Source: Sporichthya brevicatena (lineage in GTDB: Bacteria > Actinomycetota > Actinomycetes > Sporichthyales > Sporichthyaceae). From it: a DNA stretch of 64,000 nucleotides. How positions within the stretch are numbered: the stretch's first letter is position 1; every line of letters starts with the position of its first letter. Location: contig NZ_BAAAHE010000007.1 in NCBI RefSeq assembly GCF_039525035.1, forward strand, positions 310,001-374,000, written 5' to 3'. This document shows positions 33,850 to 44,973 of this stretch, piece by piece. The notes below the pieces were generated by a model. The model had not been told where the DNA came from, searched no databases, and saw nothing but the letters and a program-made list of their open reading frames with translations. The position numbers and the translations under genes are program-made.

Positions 33850-34719
33850 ATGCGGATTCCGGGTGTGGTGACGGCTATCGCCGTGCCCGTGGCCGTGCTG
33901 GGTCTCGTCGGCGGGGTGGTGCTCGCGGCGGAGGGCCAGTTCCGGTCCGACCAGCCGATGCACTCGGCCGCGATCGCGGAGTCCGACGGGGCGATCGGGC
34001 AGCCCCAGGCCCCGGCCCCCGCCGCCGCGGCGGCCCCGGAGGCGGCGGCCGCGCAGCCCGCGAAGGCGGTCGCGCCGACGACGAGCAACGCGAAGCCCAC
34101 CGTCTCGACCGCGCCCGCGAAGCCGGCCACGGCGGGGATCAGCCTCGTCGAGTACGCGAGCTACCAGCGCGGGATCATCAACACGATCGACAACTGGTGG
34201 GTCTCGGCGCTCTCGCGCGCGGGCGTCCGCTACAGCGGCCCGCGCCTGGTCGTCGCGGCCCCGGGGAAGTCGGCGATGTCGAAGTGCGGCCGCGCGGTCG
34301 CGAACCCGGCCGACTCCAAGAAGGCCTACCCCGCGTTCTACTGCCGCGGCGACAAGACGGTGTACCTGGCGTCGGGCTGGATGCACGGCGCGATCTACGC
34401 CCGTTACAACAAGGGCGGCGTCGCGGCGATCATCGCCCACGAGTTCGGCCACCACATCCAGCACACGATCGGCATCGCCGACCCCAAGGTCAGCAAGCAG
34501 GAACTGCAGGCCGACTGCCTCGCCGGGATCTGGGTCCGCGCCGCCGTCGCCAACGGCTCCCTGAACTCCAAGGACGTTGCCGACGCCCGGCGCGCGCTGC
34601 GGGCCCTCGGGGACACCGAGACCTCCTCGAAGCTGCACCACGGCACGGCGAACGAGCGGTCGGCGTGGTTCGACCGCGGCTTCCGCAGCGGCGACGCGTA
34701 CGTCTGCAACCACTTCTGA
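33850..34719 (+). CDS. Neutral zinc metallopeptidase (YpfJ family)
   Basis: 289 aa. A signal-anchor helix (~5-28), an Ala/Pro-rich linker (~50-95), and a metallopeptidase domain with zinc motif IIAHEFGHHIQ near residue 200 and the third-ligand region ELQADCLAG. Cys pairs (CGRAVANP..YC) could make a disulfide outside the membrane. Substrate unknown. ATG follows AAGGGGG at 8 nt. Confidence 0.85.
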   Translation: MRIPGVVTAIAVPVAVLGLVGGVVLAAEGQFRSDQPMHSAAIAESDGAIGQPQAPAPAAAAAPEAAAAQPAKAVAPTTSNAKPTVSTAPAKPATAGISLVEYASYQRGIINTIDNWWVSALSRAGVRYSGPRLVVAAPGKSAMSKCGRAVANPADSKKAYPAFYCRGDKTVYLASGWMHGAIYARYNKGGVAAIIAHEFGHHIQHTIGIADPKVSKQELQADCLAGIWVRAAVANGSLNSKDVADARRALRALGDTETSSKLHHGTANERSAWFDRGFRSGDAYVCNHF

Positions 34720-34810
34720 CCGAGGTCCGACGGGCGCGCAACCCCGCTCGGGAGGCGTCCCCGCGCAGTACCCTGGGGCGTTCGGTCCCCGCCGCGGAGG
34801 TGTGCCACTC

Positions 34811-35599
34811 ATGTCCAGCCCCGCGGCGCCGCGCGAGCTGGACCGTTCCTCCTCGCGTCCGCTGTGGGCGCAGCTGGAGGAGGACCTGCAGCGGCGCCTG
34901 GCGGACGGGGCGTTCGACACCGCGTTCCCCGGCGAGCACGAGCTCGCCGAGCAGTACGGCGTCAGTCGGCACACCGTCCGGGAGGCCCTGCGCCGGATGC
35001 GGGCCTCCGGCGTCGTCGACTCGACGCGGGGCCGCGGCAGCTCCGTCCGGCACGCGGCCATCGAGCAGCCGCTCGGCGCGCTGTACTCGCTGTTCCGCTC
35101 GGTCGAGGCCACCGGGGTCGAGCAGCGGAGCAAGGTGCGGGTCCTCGAACTGCGCCGGAACGCCGAGGTCGCGCAGACCCTCGGGGTCGACCCCGAGTCC
35201 GACCTCGTCCTCCTCGAGCGCCTCCGTCTCGCCGACGGCGAACCGCTGGCGCTCGACCGCAGCTGGCTCCCGCGCGAGGTCGGCGAACCCCTGCTCGGCG
35301 GGACGTTCGAGCACACCAGCCTCTACGGCGAGATGGCCCGGTTGACGGGCATCCGCCTCAACGGCGGCCGCGAGAGCATCACGGCTCTCGTCGCCGACGC
35401 CCCGACCCGGCGCCTGCTCGGCATCAAGGCCGACGTCGCCGTCCTCGCCGTCACCCGCATCGGCTGCCTCGACGGCCGGCCGCTGGAGTTCCGCGAGAGC
35501 CTGATCCGCGGCGACCGCTTCAGCCTCTCCGCGGAGTGGCCGGGCAACGCCGGCTACCGCGTCGACGTCGCCGGGATGCGCGGGGCCGAGAGCTCCTAG
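34811..35599 (+). CDS. GntR-family (HutC/UTRA type) transcription regulator
   Basis: 262 aa. N-terminal winged helix with LAEQYGVSRHTVREALRRMRASGVV, then a UTRA ligand domain (~100-250) with LVLLERLRLADGEPLALDRSWLP. Ligand unknown. The ATG at 34811 has GGAGGTG 8 nt upstream. It ends in a 4-bp overlap with the convergent hydrolase gene, so the two are not in one operon. Confidence 0.9.
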   Translation: MSSPAAPRELDRSSSRPLWAQLEEDLQRRLADGAFDTAFPGEHELAEQYGVSRHTVREALRRMRASGVVDSTRGRGSSVRHAAIEQPLGALYSLFRSVEATGVEQRSKVRVLELRRNAEVAQTLGVDPESDLVLLERLRLADGEPLALDRSWLPREVGEPLLGGTFEHTSLYGEMARLTGIRLNGGRESITALVADAPTRRLLGIKADVAVLAVTRIGCLDGRPLEFRESLIRGDRFSLSAEWPGNAGYRVDVAGMRGAESS

Positions 35600-36471
35600 C
35601 GGGCGCCGGCCGCGACGCGGTGCGTGAACTCCAGGACGGCGGCGACGAACGCGTCGTTGTCGTCGGTGGCCGCGGTGTGGGCGGCATCCGCGATGTCGAC
35701 GACCTCCAGCTGCGGGATCAGGCCCTTGAGGTGCGCGATGCCGTCCTCGTCGACGATGTCGGAGAGCAACCCGCGCACCAGCAAGGTCGGGACGCGGACC
35801 GCCGCGGCCGCGTCGTCGAGCTGGCCGTTGTGGACCTCCTCGACGCGGTCGAGGGCGTCCGCGGTGACCAGGCGCGGGTCCCAGTGCCAGACCCAGCGGC
35901 CGTCGGGGCGCCGGCGCAGATTGCGCTTGAGGCCCTCGTGGTCCGACGGGCGCGGCCGGTGCGGCAGGTAGGCGGCGACGGCGTCGGCCGCCTCCTCCAG
36001 CGTCGCGAAGCCGTCGGGCGCGCTCTTCATGAAATCCAGGACGCGGCGGGCGCCGTCCATCCGGATGTTGGCGACGACGTCGACGAGCACGAGGCCGGTC
36101 AGCCGGTCCCCGAGCTGCGGAGCCGCGACCAGCGCGGCCACGCCGCCCATGCTGGCGCCCACGACGAGCACCGGGCGGCCGCCGCTGTTCTCCGAGATCG
36201 ACTCGACGGCGGCCACGACGTCGGCCGCGAAATGTTCCGGGCGGTACGCGGTGGCGTCGGGCGCCCAGTCGCTGTCGCCGTGGCCCCGCAGGTCCGCCGC
36301 GATCGCGCGAGCGCCGGCCTCGGCGAGCGCCGGCAGTGCGCGGCCCCACGAGCGGCGCGTCTGGCCGCCGCCGTGCAGCAGCAGAACGGGCAGACCGTCC
36401 TCCGGCCCCGCGGCGTCCGCGGCCAGCCGGAGCCCTGCCCCGGGCAGGTCGATGCGCTCCGGACTATTCAT
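35596..36471 (-). CDS. Alpha/beta hydrolase
   Basis: 291 aa. Oxyanion loop LLLHGGGQTRRSW, nucleophile elbow GASMGG with Ser near 107, acid in LLSDIVDEDG, and the His near AAHTAATDD. The order and spacing fit an esterase, lipase or epoxide-hydrolase-like enzyme; the substrate cannot be told. A 14-bp palindrome GTACGAATTCGTAC (36515-36528) lies 44 bp upstream. Confidence 0.85.
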   Translation of the reverse strand: MNSPERIDLPGAGLRLAADAAGPEDGLPVLLLHGGGQTRRSWGRALPALAEAGARAIAADLRGHGDSDWAPDATAYRPEHFAADVVAAVESISENSGGRPVLVVGASMGGVAALVAAPQLGDRLTGLVLVDVVANIRMDGARRVLDFMKSAPDGFATLEEAADAVAAYLPHRPRPSDHEGLKRNLRRRPDGRWVWHWDPRLVTADALDRVEEVHNGQLDDAAAAVRVPTLLVRGLLSDIVDEDGIAHLKGLIPQLEVVDIADAAHTAATDDNDAFVAAVLEFTHRVAAGAR

Positions 36472-36514
36472 GGTTCACATGACACCACGTCGGGCGCGCG
36501 AGCGGGCGACGAGG

Positions 36515-36528
36515 GTACGAATTCGTAC
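36515..36528. promoter_or_regulatory. Perfect 14-bp palindrome upstream of the hydrolase gene
   Basis: GTACGAATTCGTAC overlaps the -10 region expected for the hydrolase promoter; AT-rich for this DNA. A regulator site is possible, perhaps for the nearby GntR protein. Confidence 0.35.
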
Positions 36529-36550
36529 TGTGGCGTTCCTGACGTGGGGC

Positions 36551-36907
36551 TCAGCGCTCGCGCCGGAACAGCGGGCGCATCTTCTCCGCCGCGGCCGGGT
36601 TGACCATCTCCGGGTCGGCGTAGACCGGCGGGCCTCCGGCCTCGGCGCGGCTCCCCGGCAGCTGGACGGGGTCGTTGCCGGCGTGGCGCGCCTTGGGCAC
36701 CCGCGCCGCGTCCAGGTCGGCCCAGGTCTGCGGGCCGTCCACGTCGGGCTGCACGGGCGGGGTCCAGTCCGGGGCGACGTCGTCGATCCGCACCGCGTTC
36801 GCGCTGTCGGTCGCCGGCGCCTCGGTGTTGCGGCGCATCACGCGCACCAGCCGCTTCACCAGGGAACGGGGCCGGTGCGGGGAGGTGTGGTCCGTCGTCG
36901 CGTCCAT
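36551..36907 (-). CDS. Hypothetical 118-aa protein
   Basis: Starts MDATTDHTSPHRP; hydrophilic, Pro/Arg-rich, with VVRVMRR-like basic helix (RSLVKRLVRVMRRN) and repeated Pro-Val-Tyr segments. No domain recognised. An in-frame extension to 36997 would translate the family A palindromes and is unlikely. Codon bias is normal for the window, which supports expression. Confidence 0.5.
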   Translation of the reverse strand: MDATTDHTSPHRPRSLVKRLVRVMRRNTEAPATDSANAVRIDDVAPDWTPPVQPDVDGPQTWADLDAARVPKARHAGNDPVQLPGSRAEAGGPPVYADPEMVNPAAAEKMRPLFRRER

Positions 36908-36962
36908 GCGAGCAGGACTACCCGGTGCGTACGCCGCGATGCCCTGGACAAGAGATGTCATC

Positions 36963-37007
36963 TGCACAAGAGATGTCATCTGCATTGGAGATGACATCTC
37001 TTGTGCA
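36963..37007. repeat. Family A palindromes in inverted tandem (copies 5 and 6)
   Basis: 36981-37007 is a full 27-bp unit (arms TGCATTGGAGATG, A, CATCTCTTGTGCA). A reversed, truncated unit precedes it at 36963-36980, so the pair forms a larger palindrome. A third partial copy, GACAAGAGATGTCATCTGC, starts at 36947. It lies 6 bp past the CoA-transferase stop. Confidence 0.85.
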
Positions 37008-37012
37008 GGGGG

Positions 37013-38107
37013 TCAGCGCTTCCAGGAGGTGAGGACCTCGTCGAGGGGGACGGAGGAGTCCGGGGGAGGGGTGGGGGTCGCGGGGGCGGAGCGGGAGAAC
37101 CGCGGCGACGGGGCGGCCTGCGTCACGCCGTCGACCTCGATCAGCGAACCGCGGCCGACAATGTGCGGGTGCTGCGCGGCCTCGCCCCACGACAGGACGG
37201 GGGTGACGCAGGCGTCGGTGCCCTCGAAGACCTTCGTCCACTCGTCGCGGGTCCGCGAGGCGAAGACTTCGGTGAACCGCGCCCGCAGCGTCGGCCACCC
37301 GGAGCGGTCGCCCTGCTTCGGCAGGTCCTCGCCGTCGAGGCCGAGGCCCCGAAGCAACTCGGCGTAGAACTGCGGCTCGAGCGAGCCGACGGCCATCCAC
37401 TCGCCGTCGGAGCACTGGTACGTGTCGTAGAACGGGCACCCGGTGTCGAGCAGGTTCGCCGCGGGCTGGTCGGTCCAGGCGCCGCCGGCCATCAGGCCCC
37501 AAACCATCTGAGCCAGCGTCATGGTGCCGTCGACGATGCCGGCGTCGACGACCTGGCCCTGGCCCGACTTCTCGCGCTCGTACAGCGCGGCGAGGATGCC
37601 GAAGACGAGGAACATCGAGCCGCCACCGAAGTCGCCGACCATGTTCAGCGGCGGGACGGGGCCGCTGTCGCCCTTCTGGATCGCCTTCAGCATCCCGGTG
37701 ACGCTGATGTAGTTGATGTCGTGGCCGGCGACCTTGGCCCACGGGCCGTCCTGGCCCCAGCCGGTCATGCGGGCGTAGATCAGACCCGGGTTGGTCTTGT
37801 GCACGTCGGCCGGGCCGATGCCCAGGCGCTCGGCGACGCCGGGGCGGAAGCCCTCGATGACGACGTCGGCGGCGTCGAGCAGCGCCTTCATCGTCGCCAT
37901 GCCGTCCTCGGTCTTCATGTCCGCGTCGACGCGGCGGCGGTTGCGCAGCATCCAGTCCCGCGCGCCCGGCGCGACCTTGAGGCCACCCGAGGGGCGGTCC
38001 ACGCGCACGACGTCGGCGCCGAGGTCCGCCAGCATCATCGCGGCGTGCGGACCGGGTCCGATCCCGCCGAGTTCCAGCACCCGCAGCCCGGTGAGAGGTC
38101 CGCTCAT
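37013..38107 (-). CDS. CoA-transferase family III; alpha-methylacyl-CoA racemase-like
   Basis: 364 aa. Begins [33 protein letters not shown] and contains [18 protein letters not shown] and the C-terminal DEVLTSW. The His in GHDINY and Asp in GDFGGG fit the MCR racemase catalytic pair rather than the Asp of CaiB/formyl-CoA transferase. It would epimerise 2-methylacyl-CoA. The ATG at 38107 overlaps the HAD gene stop. Confidence 0.85.
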   Translation of the reverse strand: MSGPLTGLRVLELGGIGPGPHAAMMLADLGADVVRVDRPSGGLKVAPGARDWMLRNRRRVDADMKTEDGMATMKALLDAADVVIEGFRPGVAERLGIGPADVHKTNPGLIYARMTGWGQDGPWAKVAGHDINYISVTGMLKAIQKGDSGPVPPLNMVGDFGGGSMFLVFGILAALYEREKSGQGQVVDAGIVDGTMTLAQMVWGLMAGGAWTDQPAANLLDTGCPFYDTYQCSDGEWMAVGSLEPQFYAELLRGLGLDGEDLPKQGDRSGWPTLRARFTEVFASRTRDEWTKVFEGTDACVTPVLSWGEAAQHPHIVGRGSLIEVDGVTQAAPSPRFSRSAPATPTPPPDSSVPLDEVLTSWKR

Positions 38108-38742
38108 CGTTGCCCTTCCTTCACAGCACGATCGCCGGCAATGGCGATTCCGAAAATTCGTTCCAGCTGCTCGATCGTCGACGCGGCGTCGGTGTGCCGG
38201 ATCGTCGTCATCCCCAGCGCGCGGGCCGGTTTGAGGTTGCCGCCGATGTCGTCGACGAAGACGCACTCCGCGGCCGGCAGGCCGATCGCGTCGAGCGCGA
38301 TCGGGTAGATCTCCGGGTCCGGCTTGCGGACGCCGTGCTCGCAGGACAGGACGACGGCGTCGAACATCGCGTCCCACCGGGAGCGGTCGTAGCGGTCCGT
38401 GCCCCACGAGTTCGACAGCACCGCGGTGCGCACGCCCGCGCGGCGGAAGGCCTCGACCGCGTCGTGCATCGCGACGTCGACCGAGTCCGCGCCGCCGACG
38501 AAAAGGCGGTCGAGCAGGTTCTCCGGGTCCACGCCGTGGTGGGCGGCGAGTCCGGCCTCGAACTGGGCGGGGGAGATCCGGCCGCACTCGAACTCGACCA
38601 GGAGTTCGCGCGCGGCGGGCTCGTTGCGGAAGGCGTCCGCGATGCGCCCCGGGGGCAGGCCCTCGGCCGCGCAGAACGCGTCGAAGGCGTCGAACACCCC
38701 GGAGGTCAGCACTCCGCCCCAGTCCACGATCAGGCCACGCAC
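38104..38742 (-). CDS. HAD-family hydrolase (epoxide hydrolase/phosphatase type)
   Basis: 212 aa. Motif [10 protein letters not shown] with nucleophile Asp, motif II VLSNSWG, motif III Lys in RKPDPEIY, motif [11 protein letters not shown]. Substrate unknown. GTG at 38742 follows GGGAGG at 9 nt. It is translationally coupled to the racemase-like gene. Confidence 0.88.
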   Translation of the reverse strand: MRGLIVDWGGVLTSGVFDAFDAFCAAEGLPPGRIADAFRNEPAARELLVEFECGRISPAQFEAGLAAHHGVDPENLLDRLFVGGADSVDVAMHDAVEAFRRAGVRTAVLSNSWGTDRYDRSRWDAMFDAVVLSCEHGVRKPDPEIYPIALDAIGLPAAECVFVDDIGGNLKPARALGMTTIRHTDAASTIEQLERIFGIAIAGDRAVKEGQR

Positions 38743-38842
38743 ACGTCCGATCCTCCCGGACTGTGGCGGACGCCTCGCACACGCCCCTCGTCTGCGCCCC
38801 GCCGCCGTGCATTCCCCCGCCCGGGAGGGGCAGGCTGTCCGC

Positions 38843-39895
38843 ATGGGACTCAAAGGCCGCCTGAGCCGCCTCGACGAGGCGCAGCAGCAGAAGCCCGCGC
38901 TCGCGATCCCGATCGCGACGGTGAAGAAGTTCGGTGAGGACAAGTCCTCGAACCTGGCCTCGATGATGGCCTTCTGGGCGTTCTTCTCGATCTTCCCGCT
39001 GATGCTGGCCACGATCACCGTCCTCGGCTACGTGCTGCCCGAGGAGGACAAGAAACGGGTCCTGGAGCAGATCGCGGGCTACCTCCCGCTGCTCGACCCG
39101 TCCTCGATCGGCGGCCTGAACGGCAGCGCCCTCGCCCTGATCGTCGGTCTGCTCGCCGCGCTGTGGAGCGGGTCCGCGGTCGTGCGCATCACCCAGGACG
39201 CGTTCAACGCCGTCTGGGAGGTCCCGCAGGTCGAGCGCCCCAAGCTCGTCGAGTCCCTCAAGCGCAGCCTGCTTGCGATGGGCACGATCGGCGTCGGCCT
39301 GGTCGGCAGCACCTTCCTGCTCGGCTTCGTGTCCGGCAACGACCCGACGATCGACCTCGGTCCGCTCGGCCGGCTCCTCGGGTACGCCGCCGCGATCGTC
39401 GTGGACATCGGCCTGTTTGTCCTGGCGTTCCGCATGCTCACCGACCGCCAGATCACCACCCGCGACGTGGTCCCGGGCGCGGTCTTCGCCGGCGTGTGCT
39501 TCTGGCTCCTCGGCGCCCTGTCCTCGGTGATCATCACCCGGCACCTGTCGAGTGCGTCCGAGACGTACGGGACGTTCGCGACCGTCATCACCATCCTGTG
39601 GTGGTTCTACCTGCAGTCGCAGCTCACGCTGTTCGGCGCCCAGATCAACGTCGTTCTCAAGCGGCACTACTGGCCGCGCGCCCTGATCGACGCTCCCGCC
39701 ACCGAGGCGGACCACCGCCTGCTCGAGGACATGGCCGACGAGCGCCAGATGGTCGAGGGTCAGGACATCGACTCCACCGTCACGACCGAGGACGGCCAGA
39801 CCGTGCTCGATTCCGAGAATGTCTCGGACGACGGGGAAGACGCCCGCAACGGCGCTGACCAGCAGGTTTCCGCCTCCGCCGGCCACCGGCGCTGA
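38843..39895 (+). CDS. YihY/BrkB family membrane protein
   Basis: 350 aa. Conserved start [37 protein letters not shown], six or so helices, and [19 protein letters not shown]. The C-terminal helical tail is acidic. Called YihY; despite older naming, not RNase BN. Function unsettled, possibly transport or cell envelope. Confidence 0.88.
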   Translation: MGLKGRLSRLDEAQQQKPALAIPIATVKKFGEDKSSNLASMMAFWAFFSIFPLMLATITVLGYVLPEEDKKRVLEQIAGYLPLLDPSSIGGLNGSALALIVGLLAALWSGSAVVRITQDAFNAVWEVPQVERPKLVESLKRSLLAMGTIGVGLVGSTFLLGFVSGNDPTIDLGPLGRLLGYAAAIVVDIGLFVLAFRMLTDRQITTRDVVPGAVFAGVCFWLLGALSSVIITRHLSSASETYGTFATVITILWWFYLQSQLTLFGAQINVVLKRHYWPRALIDAPATEADHRLLEDMADERQMVEGQDIDSTVTTEDGQTVLDSENVSDDGEDARNGADQQVSASAGHRR

Positions 39896-40018
39896 CCCGA
39901 TCGGGTGAACCGCAAAAGGGACAGGTTTACCCACTTCCGCGCGGGGTAAGCGTCGCGCCGACGCTCACGTGTCGTCTGCCGACGGCGCGTGTCGTCCTGC
40001 CGGTCTCACCATGCAGAA

Positions 40019-40044
40019 CCCCGCCGCCCGCACGGGCGGCGGGG
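40019..40044 (+). terminator. GC-rich hairpin downstream of yihY-like gene
   Basis: Perfect 12-bp arms CCCCGCCGCCCG and CGGGCGGCGGGG around two bases. No T-tract. It could end the YihY transcript or act in the leader of the kinase gene at 40108. Confidence 0.5.
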
Positions 40045-40107
40045 CCGCTGTGTTCGTGGTGAGGTAGTCCAGAAGCCGGGGCCGGTGCCCGGCGGAGGGA
40101 GACTGCC

Positions 40108-43100
40108 ATGGCGTTGGACACCCCGGTGCAGCCCGCGCGGTCCACACGCTCGCTCGACCCGGATCTCGCCCGCGACATCGCGGACCTGGTCAAGGCTCTC
40201 GACTCCCTCTGCGCCGGTGACTTCACCGTGCGCCTCGAACCCCGCGAGGGTCAGCTCGGCCCCGTGATGTCCCGGCTCAACGAGCTCGCCGTCCTCCACG
40301 AGCGCCGCACCCGCGAACTCGTCCGCGCCAGCCGCGTCATCGGCCGCGAGGGCCGGATGACCGAGCGCATCGACGAGGTCGGCGCGGACGGCGACTGGGG
40401 CGTCGGCGCCGAGGCGATCAACTCCCTGATCGACGACCTCGTCCGTCCCACCACCGAGGTGGCCCGCGTCATCGCCGCCGTCGCCGAGGGCGACCTGAGC
40501 CAGAAGATGGCGCTGGAGATCGCCGGCCAGCCGGTCAAGGGCGAGTTCCTCCGCATCGGCACCACCGTGAACACGATGGTCGACCAGCTCTCCTCGTTCG
40601 CCGACGAGGTCACCCGCGTCGCGCGTGAGGTCGGTACCGAGGGCAAGCTCGGCGGTCAGGCCCAGGTCCGGGGCGTCTCCGGCGTGTGGCGTGACCTCAC
40701 GGAGTCCGTGAACTCCATGGCCGGCAACCTGACCAGCCAGGTCCGCAACATCGCCCAGGTGACCACGGCCGTCGCCCAGGGCGACCTGAGCCAGAAGATC
40801 ACCGTCGACGCCCAGGGCGAGATCCTCGAGCTGAAGAACACCGTCAACACGATGGTCGACCAGCTGTCCTCGTTCGCCGACGAGGTCACCCGCGTCGCCC
40901 GCGAGGTCGGGACCGAGGGCAAGCTGGGCGGCCAGGCCGAGGTCCGCGGCGTCGCCGGCACGTGGCGCGACCTCACCGACTCGGTGAACTCGATGGCGGC
41001 CAACCTGACCGACCAGGTCCGCAACATCGCGCAGGTCGCGACCGCGGTCGCGCGCGGCGACCTCAGCCAGAAGATCACCGTCGACGCCAAGGGCGAGGTC
41101 GCGGCGCTGGCCGAGACCCTGAACACGATGGTCGACCAGCTCTCGTCGTTCGCGGACGAGGTCACCCGCGTCGCGCGTGAGGTCGGTACCGAGGGCAAGC
41201 TCGGCGGCCAGGCCGACGTGCCCGGCGTCGCCGGCACCTGGAAGGACCTCACCGACTCGGTGAACTCGATGGCGGGCAACCTGACCAGCCAGGTCCGCAA
41301 CATCGCCCTGATCATCACCGCGGTCGCCCGCGGTGACCTGAACCAGAAGATCACCGTCGACGCGGCCGGTGAGGTCGCGGCCCTCGCCGACACGATCAAC
41401 GATCTGACGGACACTCTGAAACTCTTCGCCGAGCAGGTCATCACCGTCGCCCGCGAGGTCGGAACCGAGGGCAAGCTCGGCGGTCAGGCCGTCGTCCCCG
41501 GCGTCGCCGGGACGTGGAAGGACCTGACCGACAACGTCAACGGCATGGCGGCGAACCTGACCGCCCAGGTGCGCGACATCGCCGCGGTCACGACGGCGGT
41601 TGCGCAGGGCGACCTGAGCCAGAAGGTCTCGGTCGACGCGAAGGGCGAGACCCTCGAACTGAAGTCGACGATCAACACGATGGTCGACCAGCTGTCCTCG
41701 TTCGCGGACGAGGTCACGCGCGTCGCCCGTGAGGTCGGCACCGAGGGGAAGCTCGGCGGCCAGGCCCAGGTGCGCGGCGTCTCCGGCACCTGGAAGGACC
41801 TGACCGACAACGTCAACTACATGGCGGCGAACCTGACCGCCCAGGTCCGCAACATCGCGCAGGTCGGCACCGCGGTCGCGAAGGGCGACCTGAGCCAGAA
41901 GATCACCGTCGACGCCCAGGGCGAGATCCTCGAGCTGAAGAACACCATCAACACGATGGTCGACCAGCTGTCCTCGTTCGCCGACGAGGTCACCCGCGTC
42001 GCCCGTGAGGTCGGTACCGAGGGCAAGCTCGGTGGCCAGGCGCAGGTCTCCGGCGTCTCGGGCACCTGGCGCGACCTGACCGACAACGTCAACGGCATGG
42101 CGGCGAACCTGACCAGCCAGGTCCGCAACATCGCCCAGGTGACCACGGCCGTCGCGCAGGGCGACCTGAGCCAGAAGATCACCGTCGACGCCAAGGGCGA
42201 GGTCGCCGCCCTCGCCCAGACCATCAACACGATGGTCGATCAGCTGTCCTCGTTCGCCGACGAGGTCACCCGTGTCGCCCGTGAGGTCGGTACAGAAGGA
42301 CGCCTCGGCGGCCAGGCCCAGGTGAAGGGTGTCTCGGGCACCTGGCGCGACCTGACCGACAACGTGAACTACATGGCGGCGAACCTGACCGGCCAGGTCC
42401 GCAACATCGCGCAGGTCGCGACCGCGGTCGCGAAGGGCGACCTGAGCCAGAAGATCACCGTCGACGCGCAGGGCGAGATCCTCGAGCTGAAGTCGACCGT
42501 GAACACGATGGTCGACCAGCTCTCCTCGTTCGCGGACGAGGTCACCCGGGTCGCCCGTGAGGTGGGCACGGAAGGGCGCCTCGGCGGTCAGGCCCAGGTC
42601 AAGGGGATCTCGGGCACCTGGCGCGACCTGACGGACTCCGTGAACTACATGGCGTCGAACCTGACGGCGCAGGTCCGCAACATCGCCCTCGTCACCACCG
42701 CGGTGGCGCAGGGCGACCTGAGTCAGAAGATCACCGTCGACGCGCAGGGCGAGATCCTCGAACTGAAGTCGACCGTGAACACGATGGTCGACCAGCTCTC
42801 CGCCTTCGCCGCCGAGGTCACCCGCGTCGCGCGCGAGGTCGGCACCGAGGGCCGCCTCGGCGGTCAGGCCGAGGTCGCCGGCGTCTCCGGCACGTGGCGG
42901 CACCTGACCGAGAACGTCAACCAGCTCGCGGGGAACCTGACCACCCAGGTCCGCGCGATCGCCGAGGTCTCCACCGCCGTCACCCGGGGCGACCTGACGC
43001 GGAACATCACCGTCGAGGCGTCGGGCGAGGTCGCCGAGCTCAAGGACAACATCAACCAGATGATCGCGAATCTGCGGTCGACGACGGAGATCAACGCCCA

Positions 43101-44973
43101 GCAGGACTGGCTCAAGTCGAACCTCGCCCGCATCGGCGGTCGGATGCAGGGTCAGCGCGACCTGCAGGCCGTCACGCAGATGATCATGAGTGAGGTCACC
43201 CCGGTCGTCGAGGCCGTGCACGGCGCGTTCTACCTGATGGACTCGCGCGAGGACGGGCAGGGCCTGCGCCTCGCGGCCGGCTACGGGATCCCCGCCGCCG
43301 ACACCCGCTTCGCGCTCGGGGAGGGCTTCATCGGGCAGGCCGCGGCGGACAAGCGCTCGCGCCGGGTCCGGGACGTCCCCGCCGACTACCTGCCGGTGCG
43401 CGGCGGCCTCGGCGAGGCCCGGCCCGCGGACGTCTTCGTCGTCCCGGTCCTGTTCGAGGAGCAGGTGCTCGGCGTCATCGAGCTCGCGAGCTTCGGCCGC
43501 TTCTCCGACGTCCACATCGACTTCCTCGAGCAGCTCGTCGAGTCGATCGGTGTCGTGCTCAACACGATCATCGCCAACGTCCGCACCGAGGCGCTGCTCG
43601 AGCAGTCGCAGGGCCTGGCGCAGGAGCTGCAGGTCCAGTCGGTCGAGCTGCAGCGCACCAACGCGGAGCTGGAGGAGAAGGCCGAGCAGCTCGAACGGGC
43701 GTCGCAGTACAAGTCCGAGTTCCTCGCGAACATGTCCCACGAACTGCGGACGCCGCTCAACAGTCTTCTGATCCTGGCTCAGTTGCTGATCGACAACCCG
43801 TCCTCGACGCTGACGGCGAAGGAGGTCGAGTTCGCGCGGACGATCTACAGCGCCGGTTCCGACCTGCTCGACCTGATCAACGACATCCTCGACCTGTCCA
43901 AGGTCGAGGCCGGGAAGATGGAGCTGCACCCGGCTCCGATCCTGCTCACGCAGCTGGGGTCGTTCGTGCGGAGCACGTTCGCCCCGCAGGCGCAGCAGAA
44001 GGGCCTGGAGTTCGTCGTCGACATCGCGCAGGGCCTGCCCGCCACGATCGTCACCGACGAGCAGCGGCTCCAGCAGGTCGTGAAGAACCTGATCTCCAAC
44101 GCGATCAAGTTCACCGAGCACGGTCGCGTCCAGCTCTCGATGTTCCCGGCGCCGAAGGACCTCTGGCACTCGGTGCCGACGCTCGACAACGCGGAGACCG
44201 TCGTCGCGCTCTCGGTCTCGGACACCGGTGTCGGCGTCCCGGCCGAGAAGCTCGGCCTGATCTTCGAGGAGTTCCAGCAGGGCGACGGCACGACCAGCCG
44301 CAAGTACGGCGGCACCGGTCTCGGGCTCTCGATCTCCCGGAACATCACCCGCCTGCTCGGCGGGGCGATCGCCGTCGAGAGCGCCGAGGGGGTCGGGAGC
44401 ACGTTCACCATCTACGTCCCGGCGGACTTCCCGTTCGAGATCGTCGAGGCGACCGAGTCGCGGAGCGCGACCCCGGCCCGGCTGCCGAAGGTGCCGATGC
44501 TCTCCCGGGCGGTCCGGCCCCCGATCGAGCTCGGCGTGGACGACCCGCTGCGCGGCTCGACGGTGCTGATCGTCGACGACGACGTCCGCAACGTCTTCGC
44601 GCTCACCAGCGCCCTGGAGATGCACGGCATGTCGGTGCTCTACGCGGACAACGGCCGCGCGGGCATCGAATTGCTGGAGGAGCACGGATCGAGCGTCGAC
44701 CTGGTGCTGATGGACGTGATGATGCCGGAGATGGACGGCAACGAGACGACCGAACGCATCCGGCAGAAGTCGGCGTTCGCGGAGCTGCCGATCCTGTTCC
44801 TCACGGCGAAGGCGATGCCGGGCGACCGCGACAAGAGTTTGCTCGCCGGGGCGAGTGACTACATCACCAAACCCGTCGACCTCGACAAACTGTTGACCGT
44901 GATGCGTTCGTGGCTGGTCGGCAAGAAGCCCGAGGAACGGGCCGGGGCGTCGACGGACGGGTCGGCGCGGTGA
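40108..44973 (+). CDS. Soluble hybrid histidine kinase with nine tandem HAMP repeats
   Basis: 1621 aa with no membrane helix. An N-terminal HAMP-like segment is followed by nine 92-residue units (155-982, DNA 40570-43053, exact 276-bp period), each likely two HAMP modules, and a tenth partial unit. Then come a GAF domain (~1025-1165), a coiled coil, HisKA with His1211 in [12 protein letters not shown], a HATPase, and a C-terminal receiver with Asp1536 in [11 protein letters not shown]. The layout resembles fungal Nik1 group III kinases. It may sense osmotic or intracellular cues. ATG follows GGAGGGAG; the next gene overlaps as GTGA. Confidence 0.9.
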   Translation: MALDTPVQPARSTRSLDPDLARDIADLVKALDSLCAGDFTVRLEPREGQLGPVMSRLNELAVLHERRTRELVRASRVIGREGRMTERIDEVGADGDWGVGAEAINSLIDDLVRPTTEVARVIAAVAEGDLSQKMALEIAGQPVKGEFLRIGTTVNTMVDQLSSFADEVTRVAREVGTEGKLGGQAQVRGVSGVWRDLTESVNSMAGNLTSQVRNIAQVTTAVAQGDLSQKITVDAQGEILELKNTVNTMVDQLSSFADEVTRVAREVGTEGKLGGQAEVRGVAGTWRDLTDSVNSMAANLTDQVRNIAQVATAVARGDLSQKITVDAKGEVAALAETLNTMVDQLSSFADEVTRVAREVGTEGKLGGQADVPGVAGTWKDLTDSVNSMAGNLTSQVRNIALIITAVARGDLNQKITVDAAGEVAALADTINDLTDTLKLFAEQVITVAREVGTEGKLGGQAVVPGVAGTWKDLTDNVNGMAANLTAQVRDIAAVTTAVAQGDLSQKVSVDAKGETLELKSTINTMVDQLSSFADEVTRVAREVGTEGKLGGQAQVRGVSGTWKDLTDNVNYMAANLTAQVRNIAQVGTAVAKGDLSQKITVDAQGEILELKNTINTMVDQLSSFADEVTRVAREVGTEGKLGGQAQVSGVSGTWRDLTDNVNGMAANLTSQVRNIAQVTTAVAQGDLSQKITVDAKGEVAALAQTINTMVDQLSSFADEVTRVAREVGTEGRLGGQAQVKGVSGTWRDLTDNVNYMAANLTGQVRNIAQVATAVAKGDLSQKITVDAQGEILELKSTVNTMVDQLSSFADEVTRVAREVGTEGRLGGQAQVKGISGTWRDLTDSVNYMASNLTAQVRNIALVTTAVAQGDLSQKITVDAQGEILELKSTVNTMVDQLSAFAAEVTRVAREVGTEGRLGGQAEVAGVSGTWRHLTENVNQLAGNLTTQVRAIAEVSTAVTRGDLTRNITVEASGEVAELKDNINQMIANLRSTTEINAQQDWLKSNLARIGGRMQGQRDLQAVTQMIMSEVTPVVEAVHGAFYLMDSREDGQGLRLAAGYGIPAADTRFALGEGFIGQAAADKRSRRVRDVPADYLPVRGGLGEARPADVFVVPVLFEEQVLGVIELASFGRFSDVHIDFLEQLVESIGVVLNTIIANVRTEALLEQSQGLAQELQVQSVELQRTNAELEEKAEQLERASQYKSEFLANMSHELRTPLNSLLILAQLLIDNPSSTLTAKEVEFARTIYSAGSDLLDLINDILDLSKVEAGKMELHPAPILLTQLGSFVRSTFAPQAQQKGLEFVVDIAQGLPATIVTDEQRLQQVVKNLISNAIKFTEHGRVQLSMFPAPKDLWHSVPTLDNAETVVALSVSDTGVGVPAEKLGLIFEEFQQGDGTTSRKYGGTGLGLSISRNITRLLGGAIAVESAEGVGSTFTIYVPADFPFEIVEATESRSATPARLPKVPMLSRAVRPPIELGVDDPLRGSTVLIVDDDVRNVFALTSALEMHGMSVLYADNGRAGIELLEEHGSSVDLVLMDVMMPEMDGNETTERIRQKSAFAELPILFLTAKAMPGDRDKSLLAGASDYITKPVDLDKLLTVMRSWLVGKKPEERAGASTDGSAR
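40570..43053 (+). repeat. Nine tandem 276-bp repeats
   Basis: Units begin at AACACGATGGTCGAC-like sites every 276 bp: 40570, 40846, 41122, 41398, 41674, 41950, 42226, 42502 and 42778; the next (43054) is diverged. No indel breaks the register. Unit 4 is the most distinct (TLKLFAEQV). Confidence 0.9.

Noticed and set aside
36908-36997. Longer start of the 118-aa hypothetical protein
   Set aside because: The extension is translated family A repeat sequence.
40570-43053. Tandem repeats as a CRISPR array or satellite
   Set aside because: Units are 276 bp, in frame, without spacers, and encode HAMP modules.
40006-44685. 1559-aa open frame antisense to the HAMP-repeat kinase
   Set aside because: Periodic Asp/Leu/Arg-rich shadow of the tandem repeats; the sense frame has full kinase domains.
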